Source of the DNA: Phialocephala subalpina
Taxonomy: Eukaryota > Ascomycota > Leotiomycetes > Helotiales > Mollisiaceae
Length of the DNA stretch: 64,000 nucleotides
Direction: 5' to 3'
Assembly: GCA_900073065.1 (NCBI GenBank)
Contig: FJOG01000005.1
Coordinates: 310,001 to 374,000, forward strand
Shown: positions 23,495 through 35,406 of the stretch, piece by piece
How positions within the stretch are numbered: position 1 is the first letter of the stretch
Layout: every line of letters begins with the position of its first letter
The notes under the pieces: model-generated
The model's database searches: none
Seen by the model: only the letters and a program-made list of their open reading frames with translations
Told to the model about the DNA's origin: nothing
Position numbers and translations under genes: made by a program

Positions 23495-24253
23495 GCGTGT
23501 TGGTGAGTTCGTTGAGATGATGATGCATGTACGATTTCGGGAGGCACTTTAATGTATGGATAGGGACGGCTTGCATTTGATATGGCGTTATTGCATGGAG
23601 GTCAGCGTCACGGGTGGCTGGAAACAGTCTATCACGCCTTAGGGGAAGAAGGCGTTCATGGAAAGGGCAGAATTGCCATGATTTTCACGGACATTCATGA
23701 GGCGAGAATGATGGAAAACGTTGTGGAGAAGCAAGAAAGTACATAATTCGCCTTCAGCTGAAGTTGGGATGATATCAGACTCCCACGTTTCCCTGTGATA
23801 CGAGCTACATGAAAGTGAGTTGTTTGGGACAGTTTAGCGGCTAAGTAAACACAGAACTGGAAGGAGCGTCACGAGGCCTAATAACTCATCTTAAACGCGT
23901 TTGGTTTGGGGATCACCAAACAACCTTCAACGCAACTTTCCCATACCATCTACAACATGAAATATGGCCCTCATGATGGCTTCCGACGCGTCAAGAAGGT
24001 ATTCCTCTGCTTTCATACTAAATGCACCCTCATTCACGTGCGCAGAAGGAGCCCCATAGGAAGTCACGCCAGGGCGGGCGCGCAGGGATCCATAGTTCTA
24101 GCGCACTCGCGAATTTGAACTGGAACCGCAGAATGCTGACTTCACGGCGACAGATTGCTCGACGATGGTAGTATTAGCTGTCGCATCAAGCTGCCACAGT
24201 CCCTACCGAATAATACGAGACCAGCAAACTCTGGCGCAGAGTCATCGCAGCAG
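23495..24253. other. Intergenic region and possible 5' exon of the ING gene
   Basis: About 760 bases. It includes a possible upstream coding exon, 23957-23998 (starts MKYGPHDGF), ending at a GT donor and able to splice in frame to position 24200 of the ING gene. This alternative start is discussed with that gene. Confidence 0.4.
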
Positions 24254-26825
24254 ATGGCTCCCACTGCAGCTATGGACGTGCCTCTCGAGAGCACCAGCCC
24301 CAGCTCGCGCCGTAACAAGGGCAAGATCGTTGAAGCTCTCCAGAGCATGGGGAACTTGAACAACAATTTAGATACCCTCGAATTACCGACCGACCCCGAT
24401 GCGCAGACCACGGTGACGGACTTTCTGGACTTCACCGAGTATCTGCCAGCAGATATGATCCGGTCTCTGACTCTGGTCGGCAACCTCGACGAAAAGTACT
24501 GCGAGAACTCTGTGAGTGTCCATGAGCTCACGGCGAAGTATGGAAAGCTTCCTACGTTACCGGCAGATGGAAAGCCAGATCCTGTGACACTCCGCGCAGA
24601 TATCTCGGAGCATATCAATCAAGCAGTAACCGCCCGTACCCTTGCCCACGCAGAGGCAACTCGCATGGCTGATAATGTCGACCGTCACTTCAATCGAGCG
24701 AAGAATATACTAGCGAAGCTGGAGGCGATGATGGATACATACCCAAGTTCTCGAGAGGCAAGCCCAGCTCCGCAGAAGGCAAAATCCCCGACCGCGACTC
24801 GAGCCCCGAAGATATTGTTGAGAGTTGGTGCATCTTCAGAAGCTGCGTCACGAGTACGAAAGCACCGCGCTCCGAGAATCACTGTGCCTGGAGAGGTCCT
24901 CGCGCCGTATGAGCTAGATTACGAATCATATGGTTCCGAGAGTGATATTTCGTCCTCCGAGGAAGAAGAGCCGATCACACCACGAGCTACACCTGGAGGA
25001 ACTGTGCCGAAACTTAAGCTGAAGGTTTCGAGGAAGGATAGAATGCCAAAGCCACCTCGTGGACCAAGACCTCCTGGACAAATGGGTACGAACGTCCACA
25101 GCCAAGTCGCTGGTATCTCTACAAGCAATGCGTTGGCTAAGCTAAAGCCACCACCACCAGATGCAAAGAAAGGCGACGACTCTCTCCCTTGGCTTCAGCT
25201 AAACGATTGGGAACTTGCCCATCTTCGAAAGCGAATGAAGAAGAATGCTATCTGGAGCCCAAGCGATACCATGATTGCACGCGAGTTGAAGCAGCTTGGC
25301 CGTGGGTATGAAGCATACAAATCAGCCAAGGCTCAAGCTGAGGCTACCGGAGAACCGTTCGACCAGCCTGAACCACCGCAATTGAGAGGAGAGACCGTTC
25401 ATGCAGAGGGTGCGATAAGCGTAGAAGCACTCAGGCTGGAGCCTTCACTCAGCAATCGTGGCATGAAGCTTAATGAAGCAAAGAAGCTAAAGAAGGAGAA
25501 CCAGGCCAAGGAACTTGCCAAACAAGCTGCTGAAGAAGCCGAGGAGTCTGCTCGTAAGATGGCCCTCGCCGCCAAGGCTATGGCTGGAATCTTTGAGAAC
25601 AAGGACAAGAAACCCCCTGCAAAGACTCCAAGCAAGCCAGCGAAGAAGCGCAAGAGAGAATCGCCACCTCCTGATGCTGAAGGAGAGAAGGGTGCAGAGA
25701 AAGAGGCGGCAAAAGCCGCAAGACCCCCGCTCAAGAGAAATAAGACTGAGACACCTGTTCCTGTACCTCAGCCGATTTCTACGAAGCAAACATCACCTAT
25801 CCTCCCACCTGAATCTGGCGCACCTTCCATTTCTTCCGAGGCGGCTCCTCTTGCTACACCTACTGAAGGGCCCATGGATATGAGTGGTTTGCCAATTCTT
25901 GCACCCGCCCCTGCCCCGACACCTGCACTGCCTGTCCTTTCCCCGAAGAAATCTTCCACCCCAATCTTACCTCCGCAACCACGCAAGGCTGTCAAGAGGG
26001 AAGCCATGAAGAAGGAGGTTGTCAGGAAGGAGCCCGTGAAGAAGGATGCTGCTAAGAAGGATGTCAAAAAAGAAGTCAAGAAACCCGAGCCTGTCGCCAG
26101 TGCTGCTCTTTCGAGACCTAGAAGGACTTCGGGAGTAGAAACTTCTGCACCACCAACTCCAGTTGTTGCTGAACCACAACCTCCCAAGAGACCCGCCTCA
26201 AGACCAACTTCTTCCCGAAGCAACAAGGCCAGTGTGGAGCCGCATCAGCCAATTCCATCAACCGCAACAGCAACCATCGATCGACCACGCCGTGCAAGCA
26301 CAGCCCGCAATACACCTGCTCCTGAACCCCGCCAGCCAAGTAAGCGTACGAAGCGTCCTGCTCCTGGTGTTGTCACAGCTGGATCAGAAGGCTCTACGAC
26401 AGTTAGTGTCGGCAAGCGAAGCACAGCCACACGCAAGAAAGCCGGCGCCAAGAAAGAAAAGAAAGATGGTCGCGAAGGCAGTGCCGCTCAAGAGGCTTAT
26501 GACGAAGTCGATGATGAGGGAAATATCATTGATCCTGATGAACCGAGATATTGTCTTTGTAACCGAGTGAGCTTTGGGACTATGATTGGTTGTGAAAATA
26601 ATGATGTGAGTTTCCCCTATCTGATTGTCCTGTGTCAGAAAGGACATTCTAGTTTAGTGAATCGTGCTAATAGGTGATTAGTGCGAGAAGGAATGGTTCC
26701 ATCTCGAATGCGTAGGCTTGACAGAAATCCCGGCCAGAACTACAAAGTGGTATTGCCCCGAATGCCGCGTTGCACTTGGTATCGGTGAGAAAGGAGAGAT
26801 TAATGCGAGGGGAAAGAAGAAGTGA
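24254..26825 (+). CDS. ING-family PHD-finger chromatin protein (Pho23-like)
   Basis: ING proteins bind histone H3 trimethylated at Lys4 and belong to acetyltransferase or Rpd3-type deacetylase complexes. Exons 24254-26605 and 26682-26825 give 831 residues. The N-terminal ING helical region (about 20-140) has DFLDFTEYLPADMIRSLTLV and HEL-TAKYGKLP. A long disordered, lysine/proline-rich middle follows. The C-terminal PHD finger, split by the 76-base intron, has YCLCNR, GCENNDCEKEWFHLECVGL and WYCPEC, a complete C4HC3 set; the Tyr before the first Cys and the Trp after the fourth form the methyl-lysine cage in this family. The start is uncertain: an upstream exon (23957-23998) may add MKYGPHDGFRRVKK. 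Resemblance to Pho23 is my impression of the N-domain, not a proven orthology. Confidence 0.88.
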
Positions 26826-27169
26826 CTAGCAGCAGTAGGCGTTGCAGTGGTGGTTGGGAGTTCATGGTATTTAGGAGTGCAGTGAAAGTGAGCGCGCGCT
26901 TTTCGGTAACTATGGGATCAAGGGACAATGGAGTGACAAAGGATATTACTTGTATTGCTATGTATGGTTTACAAGCATGGTTATAAGTGCATTGATATTG
27001 ATGTTGTATAACTAAATCAAAGGGAAGGGAAGCATATTAGAATACTGTATCACAAGAGCAATTCGAGGGAATCAATACATTTCATGCATCCTCGAAAACC
27101 TGACATCTGAATCACCCAGCCAAGCTGGGACTTTCAAAACTTCAAAACCGACCTCCAGGCCAAACCATT
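26826..27169. other. Intergenic region between convergent genes
   Basis: About 340 bases between the ING stop and the stop of the MJ1316-domain gene. Nothing recognised. Confidence 0.4.
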
Positions 27170-29509
27170 CTACTTCCCATCCTTCCCCTTCTTACCTTTC
27201 GATCTCTCATTGTCCTTCTTCTCTGGGCTCTTTTCCCGCTGCTCCCAAGCACCTTCCCGCTTGCCCTTCGCCATCTGCTGCCGCTCCCGCTTCGACAAAT
27301 TCTCCCCTTCCACCTCCACTGGGACATCTTTGCTACCGCCCTTCTGCCTGAATATCCGATCCTCCCCGGTGCTCCTATCCCACATTACTTCCCCACCAAC
27401 CAACCTAAAATACCAAATCCTATGCATGGGAATCCAAGCCTCATCACTCTCATCCCCTACCCACTGCCCCGCTGGCTTCTCCTGCAAAAATTCTTTATGT
27501 CTGTCCTCGTAGCCGATGACCCATCTGTCTATTTTATAGTTCTTGGGATCAAAGCGGAGGCGGGAGAGCACGTCGGAGGCGGGGCGGAGGGCATGTCCTG
27601 GACCTTTTGGGACTTTTCGCCAGGAATTTCCAGTGGAAGGGGCCGGGGCGCCTTGGCGTTCGGGGGCTTTGAGAGTCGGGAGGGGGAATGGTTTGGTGCA
27701 GCGGATGTAGGGTGCTACGGAGCGGTGGTAAGCTAGAATTCTGGATTTTGAATGTCCCGGACGGATGGAGACATTGAAAGGTGGTCTGGAAACTTACTTT
27801 CTGGCAAGGCAGGCTTGCCTACCTGCTCCGCAAGATCGGCTGCTGGGAAGAGGATCACGCTGACGCTGTGAAAGAGGTCGGTACCTGGTTGACGCGATTT
27901 CTGGACCTTCTCTCGCCAGATCTGAGTTGTACTATCAATCGCCAACATTGATTGTGCCACATCCTGTGGGACATTGGAAGAGAGACCGAAAATGTAATGA
28001 CACTCATAAGTGTCGCCATCTTGTGAGCCATCAGCAACGAGACGATATCTGGTTCCAGCGTTAGTATTTGGTTTTGGATGTCCCACGAGTCCCAGGACAC
28101 TTACGGCCATGGCAAGACAGTGAGAATCGTCTTCCATTGAGTCTGTATGTCTGAGCCAAATTAGCATGAGCTATGGTAGAAAGTGTTGGTTCAAACTCAC
28201 TTCTTTGGAGAATCTTGACTTCCAACTCGACTTTGCGAATCCATTCGCCGCCGTGTACGTCCGATCCAAGGGAAAGAACGTCGATTCTGATGTAGATTGG
28301 GCAGTATCCTAGTTTAGATTGTATTGCCTGTGTTCGCAATTTCTCCAGAAGTTCAGCCCAGTCTTTTGCGGTGTCCTCAGCATATGGATGGTCACCTAGA
28401 ATGCCTGATAATGTCCCGCCTGATGAGGGGCTTTGGTAAGTGCTGCTGAAGTGGTCGAAGAACTTGAGGATCAACTTCGAAATGAGACACATCTGATTTT
28501 GGTCGTCTTGATAGGGCTACATTGTCGTGTTAGTATACCGCCTGTTGTATTGTCTTAGGACTTGTGGGACATTACCTGTGATCCTTGGGCAAGCAGCTTC
28601 ACAATATCGCTCTCTTCGATCTTGCTCCAAATGCCACGCTGGATCGCCCAAGCACGAATGTAGAAGTATGCAAAGCGTGCGTTCTCGTTGATTAGTCTGG
28701 CTGTTTCGGCATCCCTTTTCATGCTTTCGACAAAGGTCCGAGCCTGAGAAAAGAGTCAGTATAAAAGTCCCAGGATTTATGAGGCATGCAAATGACCGAT
28801 TCAGAGCCATGCTCAAGGAATGACTGCGGAGCATCGAGGATGCTTGGATACGCTCTGATCAGGCTTCCCCATTGGAGATAACGAAGCTTGATTTCACAGC
28901 CGTCTACGTGCGGAAACCAGAATGTCAGCAATGTCTCCAATCGCAAGGGATAATGAGATTTCAAGAATTTAGACTTACCAAAGCGCATAAAGATGGTAAC
29001 CTCTGACGATGTAGCGTTGATGGTGAACACATCCACTTCGATCTTCTCTCGGTCTTCGACCTCTGCGACCTTCTCCCAGAAAACGTCCTCGTAGCGCTCT
29101 GGCGATATAGTACCAATGGCTTTGCAAACGAGGGGTTCGTCGCATGCTAGTACTTTCATTGAGAATGTACCTGAAGGTCGGGGACAATCAGTTGATGTCT
29201 CCCAATCGCTTTGCGGACATGCGGGGTAGCCAATCTTGACCTACCTGCTTTGAAGATTCTGACCCGTGGGAGTGCTGATGCTCGAGCCTTGCTTGCATCG
29301 TTCGATGGAGTCTCAATCTTAATGTCCGTCTCGTCGATGGTACCTTTGCCTTGCTCAAAGTACATGCGAAGTAGCTGAAACTTCCTTTCGAAGCGCTGCC
29401 AATCCTCCGCGATGGGCATGCCGTACTCCAGCTCTAGATCGTTGCGCAGCTTTGTGAAATCCGTAGATGTTCCATCGAGAGCCGCGAAGGTGAAGAGGGG
29501 TTCCGCCAT
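27170..29509 (-). CDS. Nucleotidyltransferase/poly(A)-polymerase-like protein with MJ1316 (DUF504) RNA-end domain
   Basis: Eight exons, 29245-29509, 28979-29170, 28797-28903, 28576-28743, 28201-28516, 28105-28150, 27798-28048 and 27170-27732, join in frame to 635 residues. The C-terminal domain (about 498-558, LRPASDVLSRLRFDPKNY, DRWVIGYEDRH, WIPMHRIWYFR) is MJ1316/DUF504, proposed from comparative genomics to recognise cyclic-phosphate RNA ends. Before it, residues about 210-228 (ARFAYFYIRAWAIQRGIWS) resemble the central domain of poly(A) polymerases, and 362-450 (LPWPYRLVAD, CHYIFGL) their RNA-binding domain. The nucleotidyltransferase part is recognisable (RIFKAGTFSMKVLACDEPLV, residues 84-103; FDGCEIKLRY, 152-161) but seems to lack the catalytic acids: the DxD position reads Pro101 and Val103, and the third acid reads Lys158. 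The larger fungal relatives also carry nuclease and 2H phosphoesterase domains, which are absent here. The donor at 28796 (GTCATT) is weak. Confidence 0.82.
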
Positions 29510-31999
29510 TGATACCGATTGATTCTGTAGTGGTGAAGGATTGATTGAGAGAGACGTCGCGGACTTGGCAGTGACGATGTGTTGGTAGTGAAAGATGATT
29601 GACAGAGAAATTGATGGTGATGGAAGGAGAAAGTTGTGTTCTATGTATCAAACTTTTGACTCATTCACCGAAGCTGCGATGGATGTGGAAGTCGCGACTG
29701 CCGTTTTTGCTCCGCCTAGAAACACGATGACTCAATGGCTTTGCCACGAGGATCATTTGAATGTCCCCATAGTATTGGGGACAATGCATTTATGCTTAAA
29801 GCCTCAGACAGATGAATGAAAGTTAATAGTGTTTCGAGATGGAATGGAGCCGCTTTTCGCCCCATTGTATTGAATCTTTTAGCTGATGAGATCATACTGT
29901 GGTGTTCCTGTTCCCAAAAAGCAAAGTACTGGAAAGCCTGGGACATTCACAGGCAATCTGAGGTGAAGGAGAAAACACAGTGAAACATCAAGTAGAACGT
30001 ACCTAGACTCTCGTTGAAAGATGCTCGCTTGTCGTTTTTCTTTCTGTCAATGAAGCTTGAAGTGAATATGTGTGGAAGTGAACTAGGAGATACAAGAAGG
30101 ATGACTCAGGGTTCTTCATCACGGGGGACATTAAATTGATGAATTCGGTGACGAACAAGGCGTAGAGGTGCCATACTCAAGGCGGGAGAGCTGAGTTTAC
30201 ATAAGGTTCACAATAATTCGGATCTCTCATCTAGGTTTGCGAAGTTGTGGTTTGTAAATGAGACCTTTTCCCTTAATAGGTGTACCAGCCGATGTGAGCT
30301 GCCCGAAATGCTCGGGCCGACATTCTCGTAGTTTGTTCAACCTCGTCTCTATATCGTCTTGCAGTGTATATTTATCCTGATATTATTTATCTATTCACTT
30401 CATGTAGACTGTGTGTACAAGACCTGTTTTTTATGTTGAATTGTGAAGGAAGTTTCTAGATCAGATTACTTGACTCTGAAGTTTCGTCGTTCAATGACCT
30501 GGGCAAGTTCAAGCATAAGTAATGTGCAGACAAGGAGTTTCATGTTATGAAAGTTAACAATGGATACAAGTATACGTCTATTTATCACCACGTTTCCTGT
30601 TTTTTTGTACAGTTCTTCTGTTTTCTTGCGGTTATGGCAGGAGTCGGCCGCAGCAAGTTTGGTTGAAACACCGCAAGTGAAATGAAACGCAGCTGAATGC
30701 CCAATGACTTGGGATTGCTGGGGAATGGATGGGCCGGAATCAGATAGCATCATCCACCATTAGAACCAGCACTTGATTGTTTTTGTGTTGTTCTTCCGTC
30801 CTTCTAGGTCCTTGGGAGCTGTTCAAGACGGTGTGGCTGCTAGCGAATCATTTCTAGAAGCACACCAACTCCCCAGATCAGCAAACGGGGCTTGGCCACC
30901 ATCTCCTCATTCTCCATGGAGTCGTGGACTGACGATTGGGGTCCCGAGAGTTGCAAGAGTTCCAAGAGTTCCAAGACTTCTCGCTGAACGGAATCACGCA
31001 GCTCCGTGGCAAAAGGAGTGGAATTTCTTGGGTGGCGGAGGAAATATTGCCCAGCCCTTGGCCTCTCGGACAGCGTCGCAATCTGTGGTCGGGAGATGGA
31101 AAGTCTTGGTAGAGAGCCTTCTTGGCTCGCGATTGCACTTGAACTTGAGTTTGTTTGAACTGAGCTCAGGCGATGCGAGTCCGAAAGTTTTGATGTCGTA
31201 TCGGCTCGGAAATGCGCTGAAGAAAGTTGCCTTTCCACCGCTCACTCAGCTGCCCAGGCAGCGAACAGAATGCTAACCTACCAAATAAACCTCATCGCCA
31301 AACATCGATGGTCGCTCACTCTTCCATAATACTGTAATGCCCTCACTGCGGCCACGAATCTTGCTCAACTCTGGGACACATGCCAAGGTACACAGCCCTC
31401 TCTCCGCCAAACCCCAAGCAATTCCTCTGCGATGCCAGGAGATTCCGTTCGGCGAAGGGTCTTGTGCTCTGGGACGGTCTCGTCTTGAACGAGATTCATT
31501 GGAGCGAGGTGGCGGTGATGCTTGGCATTCTCTTGGCATTCTCTTGGCGTGCTACATGCACACCCCCTCGATTCATTCGTCAAAACTCAGTCCTCATCTC
31601 CGCCCAATTTTGGTGACGATGATAACTCATCAGGTACTACGCCACGTGATACTCCCATAAATTGCTTAGCGCTTTCCTAAACCTACGCTGTGCCCTTAGC
31701 CGCCAAGACACTAGGAGAGCGCTGACCTTACTAGTGTGCTTGAAGTGGGTTGCCAAGACTTCTGGGCAGCAGCGGAAGGAGCTCATCGCTCAGCATATAA
31801 TAAAACACTCCTCCCGAGTCCCAACTCGAACTGTGTTGACGAATTTCTGACCTTACAGCGCGTCATAAGTTGGCGCATTTCTACGATATCGATAAAGCCA
31901 GAGAATCGACTGCAAGACTCGGCATCATCAAACGAAGGACGCTATTATAGCGCATACCCCCTTTCACAACAGCCGATCAACAACGAACGCTCATTGGCC
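29510..31999. promoter_or_regulatory. 2.5-kb divergent region upstream of pacC
   Basis: Lies between the start of the MJ1316-domain gene and the start of pacC. ORFs of up to 167 codons exist on both strands but overlap each other and show no domain. The half nearest pacC is rich in GCCARG hexamers (listed separately). A nine-base unit, AGTTCCAAG and close variants, repeats in tandem at about 30949-30977. Confidence 0.5.
30891..31757. promoter_or_regulatory. Cluster of ten PacC-type (GCCARG) motifs
   Basis: PacC binds 5'-GCCARG. Reading both strands I find GCCAAG at 31382, 31702 and 31752 and GCCAGG at 31434 on the plus strand, and CTTGGC (its complement) at 30891, 31057, 31131, 31521, 31532 and 31543. 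Chance would give about one in this length. The last three lie in an exact 11-base tandem unit (CTTGGCATTCT), so they fall on nearly the same face of the helix. Autoregulation of pacC is the obvious inference; it is not shown by sequence. Confidence 0.65.
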
Positions 32000-33929
32000 A
32001 TGTCTGCGCAAGAGACCCAGCCAGATCCTGCTCCCACCAGCACTGCTGCGCCTGAGGCTCCTCGCCCAGCTATCGCTGCCGATGATAACCTCTCTTGCCA
32101 GTGGGACAAATGCTCTGAGAGATGCACCTCCGCTGAGGCCCTCTTTGTGAGTCTTCATCCCAGTCGTGTCACGTGAACAGAATTGACAGTTTCCAGGAAC
32201 ATATCTGTGAGAAGCATGTCGGACGAAAGAGCACAAACAACCTGAACCTCACTTGCGGATGGAACTCGTGCAGAACCACCACCGTCAAGCGTGACCACAT
32301 TACTTCTCACATCCGAGTCCACGTGCCTTTGAAGCCTCACAAATGTGACTTCTGTGGCAAGGCCTTCAAGCGCCCCCAGGATCTCAAGAAGCATGTCAAG
32401 GTATGTGTACAAATCCTCGAAACACGGGGAAAACAGTGTTAACACGTCAAAAGACTCACGCCGACGACTCGGTTCTTCTTCGATCCCCAGAGCAGCATGG
32501 ACACCCTGGCCAAGGATCAGGATACAGACAGGGAGGCAAAGGTATGTAAAGCAACATCAATGGTTGTTCCCCTACTTACCCACTTCTGACAAAGGAAATA
32601 GTGATTGCTAACCTGCAACACCTTGCAGCAACCGGAGGTTACTATGACCACAGCGCCCAAATGCACCCCGGATCTGCTCCCAGCTATGGCGCCCATCACT
32701 CAACCCACAACGGGTACTATGCTCCTCAGCCACAACCATCTTCTTATGCCCCAGTCTACTACCCAGTCAGCCACGGTGGTGACCTCGGCCAACATGCTGC
32801 CTACGACGGACGCAAGCGTGGATACGATGCCTTGAACGAGTTCTTTGGCGATGCTAAGCGCCGCTCCATTGACCCCAACTCCTATGCTCAAGTCGGACAA
32901 CGCTTGATGGCTCTTCAGGGACTTCCAATCCACGGTGGTGGCATCTCCGAGTATATCCCAGCCGGACCATCTCTCGTTTCTGTTGACGGCCATGGCGGTC
33001 ACCATCACAGTGCTCATATGCCTCAACACCAGTACGCTCTCCCATTGCCAGCTGTCCGCACCAAGGCCGATCTCATGAACATCGATCAATTCCTCGAGCA
33101 AATGCAATCAACTGTCTATGAGAACTCCAATGCCGCAGCAGCAGCTGGTATTCAACAACCAGGAGCTCACTACACTCACGCCGGTGTCAACTTCCGCCAA
33201 AGCCACTCACCACCACAAACTCTGCACCATCTGGGACATATGAGCTCTCACGTCTCCTCATCTCATGTCACCGCACCAATGATGGCAACTCACTCCTCCC
33301 AATCTACTTCATCTGGAACTCCAGCTCTCACCCCACCATCATCCTCCGTCTCCTACACATCCGGACACTCGCCCGTCTCCTCGCACGGCATGTCTCCTCA
33401 ATCCCGACACTCCTCAACCGCCGGTTCAGCCGCCTACCCAACTCTCCCCGCCGTCTCTCTCGGCTACTCACCACACGCCCAGACAGCACCAACAAGCACT
33501 CTTGGCACAAACTTCGACAGTGATCCTCGCCGTCGCTACTCCGGTGGAATGCTGCAACGAGCCGCTCAACCACAACGCTCCGAGATGATGGACACATCTG
33601 ACGGATCTCCCACTCCATCTCCCAAGGCTGGCACCACACCAACCCTCTCCCGAGAAGTCACCAACAACATAGACCCTGCGCTCTCCGGTGTTACTTCTCC
33701 TACCGGCACTTCCCACTCCGACAGCGGAGAGAGTGCAAGAGATCGTGCCGAGGAGCTTTGGATCGAGAACATCCGTGTCGTTGAGGCGCTGAGAAAGTAC
33801 ATCGCCGATCGTCTCGAGCGAAAGGAGTACGATGAGGAAGATGTCTCGATGGGTGGAACTGATGAGAAGACCGAGAGCAGGAAGGACGGCGAGAGCTTGT
33901 ATCCTGTCTTGAGGGCTGATGATGATTAG
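32000..33929 (+). CDS. pacC: pH-response transcription factor PacC/Rim101
   Basis: PacC activates alkaline-expressed genes and represses acid-expressed ones after proteolytic processing by the Pal pathway. Exons 32000-32146, 32197-32400, 32454-32541 and 32602-33929 give 588 residues. Three C2H2 fingers lie at residues about 33-56, 69-91 and 99-119; the sequences [34 protein letters not shown] and [24 protein letters not shown] are those of PacC. The first intron splits finger 1 and the second falls just before the last His of finger 3. A low-complexity His/Ser/Pro-rich centre leads to the conserved C-terminal segment [26 protein letters not shown], part of the region that keeps full-length PacC closed. 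The start is the ATG at 32000, MSAQETQPD; upstream in-frame codons lack similarity. Confidence 0.96.
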
Positions 33930-34499
33930 ATGATGGAATCAAAAGGGTTGCTGATGAGTTGATGACTTTGATGGCTTCGTGTATATGCTTATGGTTGGCG
34001 TTTGATGATCATACCTGGCTGGTTGATGGTAGTGGCTGGCTTTGCTCTTTTTTCATGGTATTGCGATTATTTCGCTTCTCAAAAATATGGTAGCTGGCTT
34101 TCATGACTGGAATTTAAATTATGTAGCAATTTCAATATGCTCATGTACCAAAACATTCTCGCGTCCGCTCTTGATATGGTGAACTGTGATGAAATATTAT
34201 AGAATGTCTTGAATACTGTCCAGTATAGTCGTCTATTCTTCCGTTTTCGAGAACAGATTGAAGCATCCCAATGTCCTTCATGAGTCTACGTCTCATTGTA
34301 CAGCTTATCCGCACTTCAAATTTGTGAAAATGTGGCTACTTCAGAAAGCTCACCCCGCTCGTTGCAGTCCTTAGAGTCATCAAGGGGTCGGCCCGGGACA
34401 TCGGAAGAGACCCCGGATCGTGGATGACATCGTTCTCTTGACCCCACTACATACCCCACCATAGCTCTCTCACTCCGGCGCTACCAAAATAACCAACTC
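33930..34499. other. Intergenic region
   Basis: About 570 bases holding the pacC 3' flank and the promoter of the next gene. No gene recognised. Confidence 0.4.
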
Positions 34500-35406
34500 A
34501 TGTCTCTCCTCCTCAAACAAGCACCCTCCTTCATACTTCCTCTTACTCGCCAGCAAAGCGCCAACTCAATCCAAACAATCAATCTTAGAATCCGTACTCA
34601 TCCATTCTCCAGACCTATCCTACTAACAACTCAGAATAAACCTCGGTTCAGAATGTCACACACCTACACATCCGAATACCCAGCAGGCCTGAAGGTGGAG
34701 AGTGGTATTAAGGAATTTTTTGAAGAGTTCTATAAGATCAGTGATACGGGGACGGAGGAGGCGCATGAACGGTATGCGGATTCGTGGGTGCAAGGAGGGA
34801 CGATTGTTATGGCTAGTAAGGTTGGGAAGGGGAGGGATGGTGAGTTCTGTTTTCTTTTTGGTCGTTGTTTCTATGACTTGAAATCCTTTCTAGATCGTGC
34901 TGGAGTCTGAAAGACCTCAAGTCTTAAAATGAGATGAGGTTTTGCTTTAAAATAATGATATAAAAATAATGTCCTGCAGCAGGAGATGAGCGAGTGCCGC
35001 TTATGAGGAAAGAAGAAAGCTGACACAAAACAAATAGAAATCCTAGGAATCCGGAAAGGAATGTGGGAAAAAGTTGCCTCGAGACTTCACAGCCCACTTA
35101 AGATCTTTCCATTTGGAGAGAATGCTAATGAGGTCATGCTTTATGGGACGGTGGCTTACGTTTTGAAGGATGGGAGGAAAGCTAATGTGAGTTCTCTATT
35201 TCGCCCTTATCGTCTCTACTTCTTGTTAGGAGAATTTGGAGGGAGTTCTGGAAGGATTGGTTGAAGTTAGATGGGCGAGACGAGAGGAGAGGAGAGGAAA
35301 GAAGGGGGCTGATTAGGGACAGGTTGAGTGGGGAGCGAGGGCGAACTTAGTGAAGGATGATGGAAAGTGGAAGTTCAAGTACTATCAAGTATATCTAGTG
35401 AGTTGA
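34500..35406 (+). CDS. SnoaL/NTF2-like protein with possible mitochondrial presequence
   Basis: Exons 34500-34839, 35038-35186 and 35323-35406 give 190 residues. From residue about 60 the sequence has the NTF2-like fold pattern: a helical start (SGIKEFFEEFYKISDT), EEAHERYADSWVQGGTIVMA, GIRKGMWEKVASRLHSP, then strands FPFGENANEVMLYGTVAYVL, ANVEWGARANLV and WKFKYYQVYL. Such fungal proteins have no established substrate. The first 51 residues have no Asp or Glu and eight Arg/Lys, which suits a mitochondrial presequence; the next in-frame ATG, at 34653 (MSHTYTSEYP), is where family members usually begin. Dual location by alternative starts is possible. No catalytic His/Asp pair can be assigned by eye. 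Confidence 0.8.

Noticed and set aside
28099..28200. Acceptor at 28142 (frame ...DSMEDDSHCL) for exon 6 of the MJ1316 gene
   Set aside because: It leads to a stop after the next splice; the acceptor at 28151 gives QTQWKTILTVLPWPYRL, which fits the poly(A)-polymerase RNA-binding domain.
30773..31276. 167-codon plus-strand ORF upstream of pacC, with 132-codon ORFs opposite
   Set aside because: Overlapping open frames on both strands in a GC-balanced promoter; no domain and no plausible protein features.
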